Of a stretch of 64,000 bases of DNA, positions 21,642-32,904 are shown in pieces. The position numbers and the translations under genes were made by a program. Origin of the DNA: Ypsolopha sequella (taxonomy: Eukaryota; Arthropoda; Insecta; Lepidoptera; Ypsolophidae); NCBI GenBank assembly GCA_934047225.1, contig OW203990.1, positions 25,833,045 through 25,897,044 of the forward strand. The letters run 5' to 3'. Below the pieces are notes generated by a model, which saw only the letters and a program-made list of their open reading frames with translations, was not told the DNA's origin and ran no database searches. Position 1 is the first letter of the stretch. Every line of letters begins with the position of its first letter.

Positions 21642-21963
21642 AACAATATATATTACATTAGTAAAATACTTTTTACAAAATACCGTATTATGGGCTTTTT
21701 GTTTCTTATATTCTGTACTTTGTATAGATATAATTACTTAATTAAATATTTTTAAAAACGCTATATTTCGACTCCGCAGTGGGGTCGTCATTATAAGGTC
21801 TTATAATATTCTTCTATTCGCCTGATGATGATGAGTTGAAATATAGCGTTTTTAAAAATATTTAATTAAGTAATTATATCTATACGAAGTACAGAATATA
21901 AAAATAAAAAGCCCATATACGGTATTTTGTAAAAAGTATTTTATTAACATAATATATATTGTT
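21642..21963. repeat. large palindrome, about 125-bp arms
   Basis: The left arm (21,642-21,773) and right arm (21,836-21,963) are reverse complements over nearly their whole length, for example AATATTTTTAAAAACGCTAT against the mirrored ATATAGCGTTTTTAAAAATA. The loop is about 62 bp. The arm tip carries CGACTCC(G/T)CAGTGGGGTCG, itself a small palindrome that recurs at 21,458 and 21,587. Confidence 0.7.
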
Positions 21964-22390
21964 TCATATATGTATATTTATTTTGGTCTTATATATTTAG
22001 AAATAATGTTTTACATACATTCACTAAGATTACTCTTATAAAACATTCAAATAAAAAGAGATTCAAATGAATAAATTATTCATAGAAAAAAATTAAAAAT
22101 TCTTTTGCCTCCTTTTACGATCGCTCGTGTAATATTCCTATATACCTACATATCATACATAAGAAATAGAAATAAGAAAAGAAATATTGTAAAAAAATGA
22201 CCGCCATGAAAGAGGCCTTTTTTATGTAAAAACACAATTTTAACAACCATTAGATAAGTTATTATCTACAAATAAACAGACATACATCACAAAAACTTGT
22301 TTTTTTTTTATAGCATTTCCTTTATCTGACGATATCCAAGAGTATCAATTTATCTCAGAAAATAAAGATTTTATTTTCATTATTACATTA

Positions 22391-22519
22391 AGGGCCTGTT
22401 TCACCACTTCCAGATAAGTGCCTGATAGTTATATGTGACATATAACGCATACAAAATGTGTTCCATTTTTAAACTTATCTTCTGGATATCACTTATCTGG
22501 AAGTGGTGAAACAGGCCCT
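22391..22519. mobile_element. 129-bp MITE with perfect 30-bp inverted repeats
   Basis: The ends begin AGGGCCTGTTTCACCACTTC and the 30 bp at 22,391-22,420 are the exact reverse complement of 22,490-22,519. TA flanks both sides (22,389-22,390, 22,520-22,521). Perfect arms suggest recent origin. A TA target suggests Tc1/mariner-type mobilisation. Confidence 0.75.
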
Positions 22520-22521
22520 TA

Positions 22522-23329
22522 TATATGTATCATTAGACAATGACCTTCATGAACAATTCGGATACTCTAAAACACTAATAACCAGTGGAGGTGAAAAAAC
22601 ACCGCTACCCGAAAAGCAATTTAATGAAAACTGAATGTAAAAGCCGAGAAAAAAACCTTTTGCAATCAAAATCATTCCACCCTGTAATCAACGTTGGATG
22701 CATTTTAGAACATCCCACTTATTTTTATTCACTTTTCATAACTCTTATCGCTTCACGATAACGTACATTTTTGTATACTTTTCCTTACATGGTAAGTTTG
22801 TAAAGATCTACTTTTGAAAGTAAATTTTAGCATTCCATCGTCCAATCAGCGAAGGTTGTTTCCGATTCAAAATAGCCTCAGACGAGGGGAATCGGGATTG
22901 CAAACACGGATATTTCAGTAAGTATTTTTGTTTGAAAAGAAAATTTGGGGTTCTTGACTGATTAATTGACTTGTATGATTTATTATATTTACTGTTTTTT
23001 AATTGTTATTGTTTGTGATTTTATTTGCATGTGTTATTTTCCTCTTGTTGGTGGTATCTTTAAATAAAGTGCTTTTCTTTCTTTCTTTCTTCTTCTTTTG
23101 CTACGTCAGGTTTGCCTAGGCCAACCTTAGTGATCTAATATGTAGATTTTTTACGCCAAGATTCGGGATAAGATTAACTAGAAATTGTCGCAACTGAACT
23201 CTTAAAAATGAACACTTAAAAATGCACACATATAACTCAGACCCAATAAAAATTGATTTGGTCTAAAACCTAGATTTCAACTAAAAGATTTTTCTAATAT
23301 ATCAAAACCGAATAGTTATTCAAAATAAA
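22522..23329. other. no gene proven; LINE tail near 23,060
   Basis: 22,560-22,920 is less AT-rich and ends at a plausible splice donor (TTTCA|GTAAGTATT near 22,917), but no coding frame is recognisable. AAATAAAGTGC followed by (TTTC)n at 23,055-23,098 looks like a LINE 3' tail on the plus strand, similar to the tail of the LINE at 42,697. Confidence 0.3.
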
Positions 23330-23530
23330 CTCAATAGTTCCTCAACAAAATCTCATCACCTATGTATTGTGTATGCTGCCATTGCTTAAGCAAATTTAAA
23401 ACTCTAAATTTCTAATTTACAGAAACCGATGGAAACTTTGCGAAGACAGTTTACACAAAACATAGGTAATAAAATAAAATAAGTGTTCCGTTTCAATTAA
23501 CTAGAAAAAGGCGGGTTTTTCACAATCTGG
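23330..23530. repeat. dispersed repeat, copy of 14,610-14,760
   Basis: Shares ACTCAATAGTT with 14,610-14,760 and mirrors its GAAACTTTGCGAA and GAAAAAGGC parts. It is palindrome-like around TACAGAAACCGATGGAAAC. Confidence 0.4.
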
Positions 23531-24469
23531 CTGCTAAACCACTCTAAACTAAACTTGTATTTAGAGTTTTATAACATAAAAACTTCTACAAATAATTTAA
23601 CGCACAATTAAGCAAGAAACCAATAAATAAATTGCGAACTGCACTACATAATATTATCATTTTGTAGCAATAATAAAGTGTTACACATCTAATATTGGCG
23701 TTTAAACCGTTGTTAGATAAAGCGACATCTACCAGGAAACGCCTACGTAAATGAGAATGCCACAAAGTGTTATGAGCGTAGAGGTTCGTAGCCGTCCCGT
23801 AGCGGTCTCGTAGCTTTACGCGCTTCTTAGTATAATTGTTTCTAAATACGCTCACAGATGTCACTGCTTTAAAAAATGTAATGTGTAAGAAATAATTATA
23901 TATCTACATCTACATCATTATAATATTGAGGGAACGTTCATTGTTTGTTAGTTTTCTCTGAAACTGCTGGACCGATTTAACTAAAATTTTGCATAAAGCT
24001 TAAGGGGCGGAAAAGGACATAGTGATTGCAATGATTGCACGTCATTTTTAGACATGGTTTAAGTATAAAATATTTTTTTTCGTTAGTTAGGTTTTGTAAA
24101 AGGCCCTAGAAAAGCTTTACAGCGAAACCGGTCGGGCATAATAAAGTTTATTGTATATGTGGATAAGTACAAGTATTTTTTAAACAATGTTTTATAAACT
24201 CCACCAAGTGCCAGCAATCATTAGCATCTACTAAGATATATTTACAACTAGCTCACAAAAAATGCAAGTGAATTATGTTAGTAAAATTACATGTACGCCT
24301 AACTTAAATTTTATTTTTTTTAAAAGTAAAAAGTATATTTATTCATAAACAATCATCATAATTAATTACAATATAACTTAAAAATTTAAAACTTAAAAAA
24401 TAACTGAAACTAAAACTACTATAAGATTAAAATGCCTAAAAAATAAAACTAATTAAGAAAATTGTACAA

Positions 24470-25250
24470 TAATAATAATAATAAAGGCGTAGGGATGTGA
24501 CGACCCCATCGCCCTCTGGTATGTCCTGTACGTCCATGGCAATCAGTCACCGCAGGGCGGCTTGTGGCGAGCCGATGGTGAGTAGCGACACCACGGACCC
24601 TACCTCCAGGGGACACTATCACACATGCGCTTACACACACACATACACACAGAAACACACCCCCTGCCTCTGCGCTTGCCTTAACCAGCCGGCCAGAGTG
24701 GAGATGCAAGAGCGGAACCTATGCTCCAGGTTGGAAGTGTTAAATGTCATAACGCCGGGGGCACTTGACTGTATAAGGATCTTGCGCCCCGCAGACTCAC
24801 CTCTCGACAACCTTAACTGCTTACATAGTGTTGCCCCCTGGCCGCCCCATGGTGGTTAGATAGGGGGCCCACAATGGCTATCCTGTTGGATAGTTATCAA
24901 GCAGCAAGTCACCATCTGCCATACTTAAATTTGTGAGAGATTTTCGAGGCAGATGTCCGTTATCTCACTCCATAGCCCTGTTATCCGGCCCATTTAGCAT
25001 CCCATCCTCATAGCCCACTCCAAGTCGCATCCTTCCTAGCAATAGTTTGGCAACTGTGGGGGACTGTCCGTTAGTGTATCTCAATGATACATTGAGGGAG
25101 AGGCCTCCATGGATGCAGCCATCTCACATTTATATTAAATGGTACCAAAGGCCTCTTTAATGTTGGCTTCGGCCCCATGAATGCCTTTCAAATGACCGGG
25201 TCCCTATGGGCCCGTGACTGAAAAGTGTACCTACATAATAATAATAATAA
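24470..25250 (+). mobile_element. LINE 3' region with (ATA)n tail
   Basis: A GC-richer block of about 730 bp begins after an (AAT)n run, contains CATTGAGGGAGAGGCCTCCA, GGTACCAAAGGCCTC and GACCGGGTCCCTATGGG, and ends in (TAA)n at 25,230-25,250. This is the pattern of a lepidopteran non-LTR retrotransposon 3' untranslated region. No reverse transcriptase coding is left. The 120-aa plus-strand frame inside it (from 24,497) is not judged a gene. Confidence 0.5.
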
Positions 25251-25442
25251 TAATAAACTTACCTGACATTTTATTCACAACCTGAAAATTTGGTCTAAAT
25301 CGCTGCCCTGCGGGAGGGTCCCCAAGATACTGGCGACATTACCTCGTTGTATTGCCAGGCTTTTTATTTTGTAGTTATATAAATATTAGAAAATTTGTTT
25401 TTTTACATTAAAATTGACGAGTATGAGTGTGTATGATGTACA

Positions 25443-25573
25443 GTACCCAGCAGAAAATAATGCATATCGGCTATCTTCGGCTTTGTAAAGCGCCATCTCT
25501 GTCACCGAAATGTTAGTGCTTCATGTGACGGAGATGACGCTACGATACGATGTGCATTATTTACTGCCGGGAT
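25443..25573. mobile_element. foldback MITE, about 130 bp
   Basis: CCCAGCAGAAAATAATGCAT and GCGCCATCTCTGTCAC on the left are mirrored by GTGACGGAGATGACGC and ATGTGCATTATTTACTGCC on the right, with a short loop. Confidence 0.55.
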
Positions 25574-25645
25574 CTGTATTAATATTGCATTAATAAATAA
25601 ATCAGTACATTAGGTTTTATAAAAAAAGAAGGAAAGGTGATGAAT

Positions 25646-25902
25646 TGATGATGGCTATTCTGGCATTATTTTTCACTTGCAATATCAGTCATTTCACTTT
25701 TGTTTATAGTATAGTAAATACCATGCCATGTAAAGCGGAGTGATTAGGCCTCATCAAACAAAAATTATCGAATATAAGGAATGCTTACTACAGGTTTTTA
25801 ATTAAAACTTATGTAGATATATGTAGAAAACCCCTTTTAAACACCCGAAATCTACCTTAGCTCTAAGGCCTAAGCAATATGTGCCAGAATAGTGGTCCGG
25901 GT
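25646..25902. mobile_element. MITE related to 33,998-34,246
   Basis: GATGGCTATTCTGGCATTAT at the left and GCCAGAATAGTGGTCCGGG at the right mark an old copy of the element at 33,998. ATACCATGCCA is shared by both interiors. Confidence 0.45.
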
Positions 25903-26509
25903 GTAAGGCAAGGTATTGGTAAACTTTTAATCCCAAATCGGTGCCTTAGGAGAGCGGACTGAGGGGGACTGACTCCATACTCCACGCTCACTAACTAGCT
26001 TATGCCAAAAGATCGTATGCGCCAAAGCAGTATTTTTCGATTAAATGAAAGACTATTGCTAATGTTACAAAATCCAATTACCATTTTGAAGTGTGTATTT
26101 AGACTAATATGTACAGAGAGTTTTGGTTTTAAAGAGCATTTTCCGACATTTTTTTCTCTGCTATAAAAGTTAATGAATCAAGAAAAACAATTTCTAAAAT
26201 GATGCCAAAGACATTATTAATGATAATACATAAATATCAGTTCCAAATGTTTTATAATGGCTGAAAAATATTAAGGACCGTGCCGCGAACATTTTCAATG
26301 CGTCGCTTTAAAAGTATCATATCTTTTCATATCACAAGCGATGGAATTCACTTTAAGTTACATAGTCCTTATAAAAGTACCCCTTGAAGATATTGCTATT
26401 AGCTAGTACCAGGTTTGTATGCCATGTTAGATTGTTTCTTTATTCCTATTCTTTAATGTACACAGAAAATCAGTTAAGACATATATTATAATACATTAAA
26501 AGATATGTA
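25903..26509. other. no gene recognised
   Basis: AT-rich. Nothing was recognised. Confidence 0.3.
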
Positions 26510-26570
26510 CACAGGCGAGCTTATCTCTAAAAAGAGACTTCTTCCAGCACACCTAAGCGGGAAAAGGAAA
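26510..26570. repeat. conserved hairpin repeat, copy 2
   Basis: GGCGAGCTTATCTCTAAAAA then GAGACTTCTTCCAGCACACC. The stem is rebuilt with different bases from copy 1 at 13,141 (TCTC/GAGA in place of TCGC/GCGA). Confidence 0.5.
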
Positions 26571-27243
26571 TTTTATTAAAATAAGTAATCATACATACGT
26601 GTACTACAAAAGATATATCGTAAATAATATATTTATTTATATAATATATACCTATATAACGATACCTTAACAAAATATACACACATAATTATAATATACT
26701 TATTTACACTTACTTACCTAAAATACATATAAAGTATACATAATCTTACCTATTTACTATGACAGATGAAAGATAGTGCTCTTTGAGCTTGTTTATGTCT
26801 CTTCTTTATTTTAATTTGTGTAAAATGAAAAGTAAAGCGTTAATAAATAAAATTAAACAACTTCACAAAAAGACAGTTCAAGTAGGCACAGCCTCTGGGT
26901 ACCTCCGTATAGATGGTGGTAGAAGACAAAGCTTGCACGAAGTTCTCCGCAATATTCTATATACTAACACAACATCAGTAGAAATTCCAAGTTAATTTGG
27001 ATACACTCGAGAAAACTTACTAACAAAAACACATGATCCAACTATAAGGGATAAGGTCCTCATGCTCACTGACTTGTAATGGCTTTAGATTCCACGCTTC
27101 TCTACAGAAATTACAGACCAGGAAATTTACTAACAAAAGTAGTTTATGAAACTGGTACATAAAGATTTTATTAAAATACGAAAGTGAGTTTCTTATGTAT
27201 TTTATTAATTATAGAATTAAATGAGACTTGAGGATAATTCATG
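26571..27243. other. no gene recognised
   Basis: AT-rich. A 70-codon open frame at 26,783-26,995 (Lys-rich, no motif) is not supported. Confidence 0.3.
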
Positions 27244-27555
27244 ATTTATATAAAAACGGCTCACCTCAATGCGGGTAATGATCGGGAAAGCCGACCAGTT
27301 TCAGCAGATTTAGACTGCCTTCATCTGGGCGAGTGAAGACGTCTGAATCTGCTGAAACTGCTAGCCTAACATGGTCTGTTTTTACCACCCTCTGAACACC
27401 TTTTGACAGCCCAATTTGACATTAAACACATGGAATATGGTGTTTTGTTGTGTCAAAGGGTGTAAATAATAGGTGTTAAACGCTGGCCATGTTAGGCTAG
27501 CTGGTCGGCTTTCCCGATCATAACACGTATTGAGGGAAGCCGTTTTTATATAAAT
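27244..27555. mobile_element. foldback element with three abutting stems
   Basis: The outer arms 27,244-27,298 and 27,501-27,555 (55 bp each) are near-complementary. Inside are two more hairpins: 27,298-27,315 with 27,341-27,358, and 27,360-27,374 with 27,487-27,501 (15 bp exact). The three stems meet with almost no unpaired bases, giving a three-way junction. Simplest history: one MITE with about 70-bp inverted repeats whose left arm received a 61-bp hairpin insert. Confidence 0.65.
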
Positions 27556-28690
27556 TATTTTATTAATGTCTATATATTCTATATATTGTACAAATATATT
27601 TCTTTATATACTATATATATATTGATTTGTTTATTTTCAACAAAAGGGGTGAAAAGACTTCTTAGTTCGAGATTTTTGATCAATAATGTGACAAGTAATT
27701 ATTTCTTTAAATTAACTTCAAATAGAACCAGTATTTGTGTTTTTTTATTTCAAGTTTTAATGTAATACCTAGTATGTACTCTTATTTCTAATTTTAAGCT
27801 GGTAAATCCAATTAATCAAGTTGTAACTACATGTGGAGACTTTTAAATGACTTTTTACACTTACTTCTATAATCTATCTCAAATTCATTAGGTTAAGTTT
27901 TTTATAAGTGGATAGTCTTCCTAAAAATGTTGAATAAAATAAAATATAGTCTACAAATAAAACAAAGAAAAAAAGTAATTATATTTTTTTAAAATTTCTT
28001 TATTTAGGAAATAATTCCGCTTTATAGACCAAATGCGGTGAAATTTAGACGCTTAGGAAGAAAATTTCAAGAAATTCCTACGGGATCGAGAGAAACGAGA
28101 TTCAGGCAAGCAACTGCTGTGAGGCAACTGCTAGTAGTCTATATATTTGAGACTAATTCGTGATTTTTATGCACGAAAAAAAATATTTCTTCTTCAAAAA
28201 ACCCAACAGTCTCCAGCAAAAAAAAAGTTAGCACCAAAAAAGCTCAACTACCTAAGATGGAATTAAGTGGACCTTCATGGGTTCCACGATGGAGTCAACA
28301 AAAATCCCCGCTATTCCATGACAACCCTTAACTCGTCTAGATAAAGGTTATAATCAACTAAAGAGATGTAACTATTGGTGTGGTCGATGTACAGTGTCAC
28401 TCGTAAACGCTCGATATGTGCTCCAATAAAGAGCCGTTTCATTAAAATAAGAGTGTTTAATCCATGGTTTATTGCGGCCACGATGACCTAACGAGTTTGC
28501 AGGATAGTGGTGGGAAGTATTCTTTCAAATCTTCAAGGGTTCCGTACAATTTGAGAAACAATTTGAGACGTAAAAGTATTATATGACCATATGTTTGTTC
28601 ATAAGGAACTCTGCTATAAATTATATTTCATGGACATTATTTTTATTTGAGTGTTTTTTTACTCATTAGTAATTCATTGTATTATAGTAG
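27556..28690. other. no gene recognised; degraded Helitron-like scrap
   Basis: AATTCCTACGGGATCGAGAG at 28,073 on resembles the body before the Helitron-like end at 42,340-42,415, but the terminal hairpin is absent. The rest is AT-rich and unrecognised. Confidence 0.3.
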
Positions 28691-28695
28691 AGTCA

Positions 28696-29054
28696 TACCG
28701 GACAAAAGCACCAAATTTTTTCCAGGCGCTACTTACTACTAAGGTACATAGCTTTTGATTTTTGATTGGAACCCAATTCACCGACGACTGTTTTGTCGTT
28801 TAGTTGTATTACTTGATCATAAATATATACATATTTGTAGCATAAATATATACATAGTTGTACCATAAATATACACATTTTGACACCAAGTTTTTGATCG
28901 TAACTGATTTTAAAGCTGGAATATTGATAATTTACTTATTTTTCATATACTATGAAATCCAAGATGGTCGTCGGTGTATGTGGTTCCTATCAATAATTAA
29001 AAGCTATGTACCTAACTAGTACCTGGAAAAAATGTGGCGCTTTTGTCCGATGTA
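28696..29054. mobile_element. MITE, about 359 bp, with internal short tandem repeat
   Basis: The left end TACCGGACAAAAGCACCAAA and the right end (reverse complement TACATCGGACAAAAGCGCCA) pair over about 70 bp, with small gaps, around GGTACATAGCTTTT. The interior holds three copies of a 27-bp unit around CATAAATATATACATA (28,818-28,880). Confidence 0.6.
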
Positions 29055-29259
29055 TTCACAATAACAGCGAAATTCAAGCCAATTGATTTTCCGGGAAAAT
29101 TTTGTCATCTTATGCATCACGTTGTAAATGTATGGGCATCACACAAACTTGAAAATCACATTTATTTATTATCTGTAATTCAAAAATAAGAAAAACCATC
29201 TTAATGTTTGAATAAATAAATGAATCGTTTCCCCTTAACGTCAAAAATATTATTTTAGT

Positions 29260-29560
29260 CATACGGGCTCGACTGTGGAGGTACCACCATCTTACTTGGA
29301 GACCCCCTCGAAGTAATTCTGGGGAGAGTAAGAGGACAGCTCACAAGCAAAAAACCAAGAGGCGCACTATGCCTGGGACCGATGGGTGTCGGTATATCCA
29401 TCCCTAATAGCCAGGCCAACCCGCCTGCTCAGCGTGTGTGAGTATGGGCAATTCTTCCGGGATGACCGCCGGGAGTGGAAAAGTCCTGGAAAGGCTAATG
29501 TCCAGCAGTGGACGAACCAGGCTGTGATGGATGGATGGATGATGGACGAAAACTGGCACG
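29260..29560 (+). repeat. RTE-derived short element, copy 1
   Basis: Contains GGAGGTACCACCATCTTACT, GAGTAAGAGGACAGCTCACA and GTCCAGCAGTGGACGAAC, and ends in (TGGA)n (GATGGATGGATGATGG). The end can be read as a broken LINE C-terminus (QQWTN). Copies lie at 35,640-35,935 (plus) and partly at 41,677-41,800 (minus). Probably a non-autonomous element using an RTE 3' end. Confidence 0.6.
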
Positions 29561-29839
29561 AAGTGAACATGGTTGTTTTCAGTTGTTCTAACCTGCGTTT
29601 CAATGTGTCCATTAGTTTACTCAGAATACCCGAAAAGCCATGTTGCTGCGGCCAACATCATCTAATTCAAGTTTAGGTCAACACAACTCTCCATTAAATA
29701 GACTGTTAGCGTTGTTAATAAACAAAGTGCATGTATATCTTGATTTATTTCACGGCACAGAGAAACCAACCCCAAAGAGGCGAAATGACACTTAAATTTG
29801 TGGATATATTAATAATTTGCAATATTCCGCTAAACACTC

Positions 29840-30050
29840 TTACCATGCTATTCAAAATGCAGACTCAAGCACCGGCTGCCCTCCCGCACAATCAAAGCAA
29901 GCAGTACGAGCACAAAATAAAGCAATCTTAAATAACAAGCGAGAAAACTTATCGACACGTGTTTCGCCTCTAAACGAGGCATCCTCGGGATGGAGTCCAC
30001 CTGACCGCTCGACAGCAAAATATATATTATTTTTTTTGATGGACTTCCGT
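29840..30050. repeat. dispersed repeat scrap
   Basis: ACTTATCGACACGTGTTTCG followed by CCTCTAAACGAGGCATCCTC forms a small palindrome around GAGGC and has the look of a dispersed lepidopteran repeat. No second copy was found in the window. The rest of 29,561-30,567 holds no recognisable gene. Confidence 0.3.
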
Positions 30051-30567
30051 AAAGTAACGCCTTTTTCAATAAATTTTATGAAATGACACTTGGTTTGTTC
30101 GAAATAAATTTCGCAAACTTTTGTCGCACTATCACGCACTCTGGTTGGCTAAGCCAACACCATGCAGTGATAGAAATAGAGAATCCCCTGTTAGTGGGAG
30201 TGAGATGCATATAGTCAAGTCTATGCAAAAACACTGATTAGTTGGCGAAATCGGATGGACCGGAATTTACCTACAGTAACGTAAATAATTTTCCGAATTT
30301 TCATTCTTTCAGAATGTCTTAGCTCATAAATTTAAATGATCGCTGAAATTTTCATTTTAGATGTCGTTTTAATTAACTTAACTAGATAATCTTTAAATGA
30401 ATGGCTTTTACTTTGTAAATAAATATCTAGTGTAAATAACTACTGTGAATAGTTTTACTTGGATCTGTAAAGTTTCAATAAATTTTGAGTCAATTATATT
30501 TTTAGTTATCTATGAAATCTAATAAACTCAATTTTTCATAAAATGTCAATTAATTTCATGTTAACAT

Positions 30568-31010
30568 CATTAGTCCATCCATCAGCCCGTATTCGTCCAC
30601 TGCTGGACATATTCCTCCTCAATATTACGCCACTCTTGGCGGTCCTCAGTCATCCTCATCCAGCCGCCACCCACAACGTCCTTCAGATCGTCGGTCCAAC
30701 GGGCACGAGGGCGGCCTACGCTGCGCTTTGCTGTACGTGGTCTCCATTCCAATGCCTTACGGCCCCAACGGTTATCACGTCGGCAACAGATGTGGCCAGT
30801 CCACTGCCACTTCAACTTACTGATTCGGCAGGCTATGTCGGTCACCTTCGATCTCTGACGCATTTTATCCATCAGAGATATCCCAAGCCTAGCCCGCTCC
30901 ATAGCTCGTTGATCGACCTTAAATCGGAGGATCAAGCCTTTCGTAAGAGACCACGTCTCAGCGCCGCACGTATTCATTAGTATCACTATTTTTTTTGTAA
31001 ATAAAAACAT
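30568..31010 (-). pseudogene. RTE-like LINE reverse transcriptase, C-terminal end
   Basis: The minus strand encodes about 140 codons: CGAETWSLTKGL, DQRAMERARLGISL, RSKVTDIACRISKLKWQWTGH, then RPRARWTDDLKDVVGGGWM and finally YVQQWTNTG with a stop. This is the ending typical of RTE-type LINEs. The tail of CATCCAT repeats at about 30,574 agrees with an RTE microsatellite tail. It is 5' truncated near 31,010, so it is a dead-on-arrival copy. Confidence 0.75.
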
Positions 31011-31148
31011 AGACTACTATGATAAAAATTAAAATAATATTTTGTACAAATACTTTAGTCTAGCTAAGCAAATATAAATGAATGGACACATTGTGCATAC
31101 GCCAAAAACATATTGAAAACAAAACAGTGTTTCGAAAACATTATTTTG
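31011..31148. other. no gene recognised
   Basis: Short AT-rich spacer. Confidence 0.3.
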
Positions 31149-31205
31149 TACAAAGGCGGACTTATCACTTTAATCGATTTCTTCCAGCCAACCTTTAGGT
31201 GGTGA
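31149..31205. repeat. conserved hairpin repeat, copy 3
   Basis: GGCGGACTTATCACTTTAAT then CGATTTCTTCCAGCCAACC. The stem is weaker than in the copies at 13,141 and 26,510. Confidence 0.5.
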
Positions 31206-31439
31206 AGAAATTATTATCACAAGAAAGTTAAAAGGGGGATAGATTAATTGAAATCTTTGACATGTTTTAAAATGTGAATGCTTACCTACTAGATGCCGGT
31301 GTTCTTGAAAAAATAATTAAAAACTGATCTCATTTTGGTTAAAGGTCATGAAAACTGGGTACTTTGTTACGCCAAGAGGAATTTTTATTGAAATTACACA
31401 CCATAACTATAGAACTTTTATGGTTCTCGAGTGGAAGGC

Positions 31440-31740
31440 GCAGTGGAGGCTAAGAGTAATCATCATCATTCAGCCCACATCCACTTACTGTTGGGCATAG
31501 GCATCTTCTTTTCCACTCCATTTTCGCCGGTCCCTCGCCAGCGTCATCCATTGCCACCAACAGCCCTGACGATATCGTCTCGCCATCGGTCTACCCGTAA
31601 ACGCTTTCCTACCCTCAACTGCCACTCTGTTACTGCCCTAGTACACCGTCTGTCTTCTAGTCTAGCCAGATGGCCCGCCCATCTCCACTTAAGTCTCATG
31701 ATTCGTTTACCGACATCTTCGACTCTAAAAAAATATGGCT
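31440..31740 (-). pseudogene. RTE-like LINE fragment, distal part
   Basis: The minus strand reads VEDVGKRIMRLKWRWAGHLA, then RWRDDIVRAVG and then a degraded end before NSKWMWAE. It continues the fragment at 32,060-32,285, with a few residues lost and about 320 bp of unrelated AT-rich DNA between. The two pieces are probably one LINE copy interrupted by an insertion. Confidence 0.6.
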
Positions 31741-32059
31741 AATCATGTTAAAATCCCACTTGATTGAAAAAAAATTACTAAATCGTTTAATAAAATAATC
31801 AGAAGTGATGGTCTATTGTCACAATAAAGATAAAATCAATGCACTTTTATCAAATTGACAATAAAGTCGAGAATAAAGTGAGTTATATCATTCACTTGAT
31901 TAGATCTGTCAAGTTGGTTTATCAAAGTTACACTTCGCAATTGACTGATATAATAAAGTTACTTATTAATTAACATAATTAAGCCTATTTTATTTAATAA
32001 TTAAATAATTATAAAAAGATAAACATCTTATCTTCGACGTTCGTTACATTGATCAATAA

Positions 32060-32285
32060 GAGAAATGCATAGCATCGCTCGCTCCATAGCTTTGTGCGCC
32101 ACTTTTATTTTGTGGATGTGTGCTTTGGTCAGCGTTCATGTGTCGGCACCATACGTAAAGATAGGCAGGACACACTTGATTTGTCTTGAGACATTGCAGG
32201 ATTATTGCTCTAAAGACATCACTTCCAGTCTTCTAAAGACAATCCATCCTAGCTGTATTCGTCTTGCAATCTCCTTTACCTGAGA
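32060..32285 (-). pseudogene. RTE-like LINE fragment, proximal part
   Basis: The minus strand reads KEIARRIQLGWIVFRRLE, then VLPIFTYGAD and then HKAMERAMLCISLI, in the order expected just upstream of the 31,440-31,740 fragment. It contains an internal stop. Confidence 0.6.
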
Positions 32286-32289
32286 TTCG

Positions 32290-32900
32290 ATGCCAAATGA
32301 TAAAAAATGCCAAGTTAGATAAAAATAAAATAACTCTTTTGCAGATATCCCGTTTTACGTAGGAAAAGACCAAACGTCCCATCACTAACCCTCAAGCGCC
32401 GTGGGCGGATAGTTAAAGAGACAAAAGCAAGAAGCATCTCATCCACGACGTCACTCAGCACTTTCAGTTACGTTACGATAAACTTTTGACGGCATTTGAA
32501 TAGCTCATGATGTACCATCTATAACCCAGAGTATATCGCCCTCACTTTGACGCCCATGGGATGGTAAAAGATATAGTCGTTATAAAAGGCATTAACTCGA
32601 CTCAAGGTCTCCATAAATTTGAAAATGGGTAGCTATGGCTTGCGAAGCAAATTTCAAAACAATATTGTCCCTCATGCCTTTTAGGATAAGCCCGTTGCAT
32701 AATTATGACTGTTTTTCATATTTTTGAATAAAAAGTATAAAATCAACGTCATTTATGGCATTTGGCAACCATAGTTTAGTGTCAAAATATGGTTTTTTAG
32801 CAAATTTATGTTATTTTGTACATTACGTAGTAAATTTATTAAAAATAAATTGATATTATTTAAAAGAGCATGAATGTGGATTAAAGTTAGGGGAGTAACT
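32290..32900. other. no gene recognised
   Basis: Mixed sequence without a recognisable frame. Probably repeat-derived. Confidence 0.25.
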
Positions 32901-32904
32901 TATC

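Noticed and set aside
22560..22925. Host exon with splice donor near 22,917
   Set aside because: No open frame with recognisable coding content and no matching acceptor. The donor-like string alone is too common.
24497..24859. 120-aa plus-strand open frame
   Set aside because: Lies in a LINE 3' untranslated region with a CA microsatellite. No protein motif, and the opposite strand is open as well.
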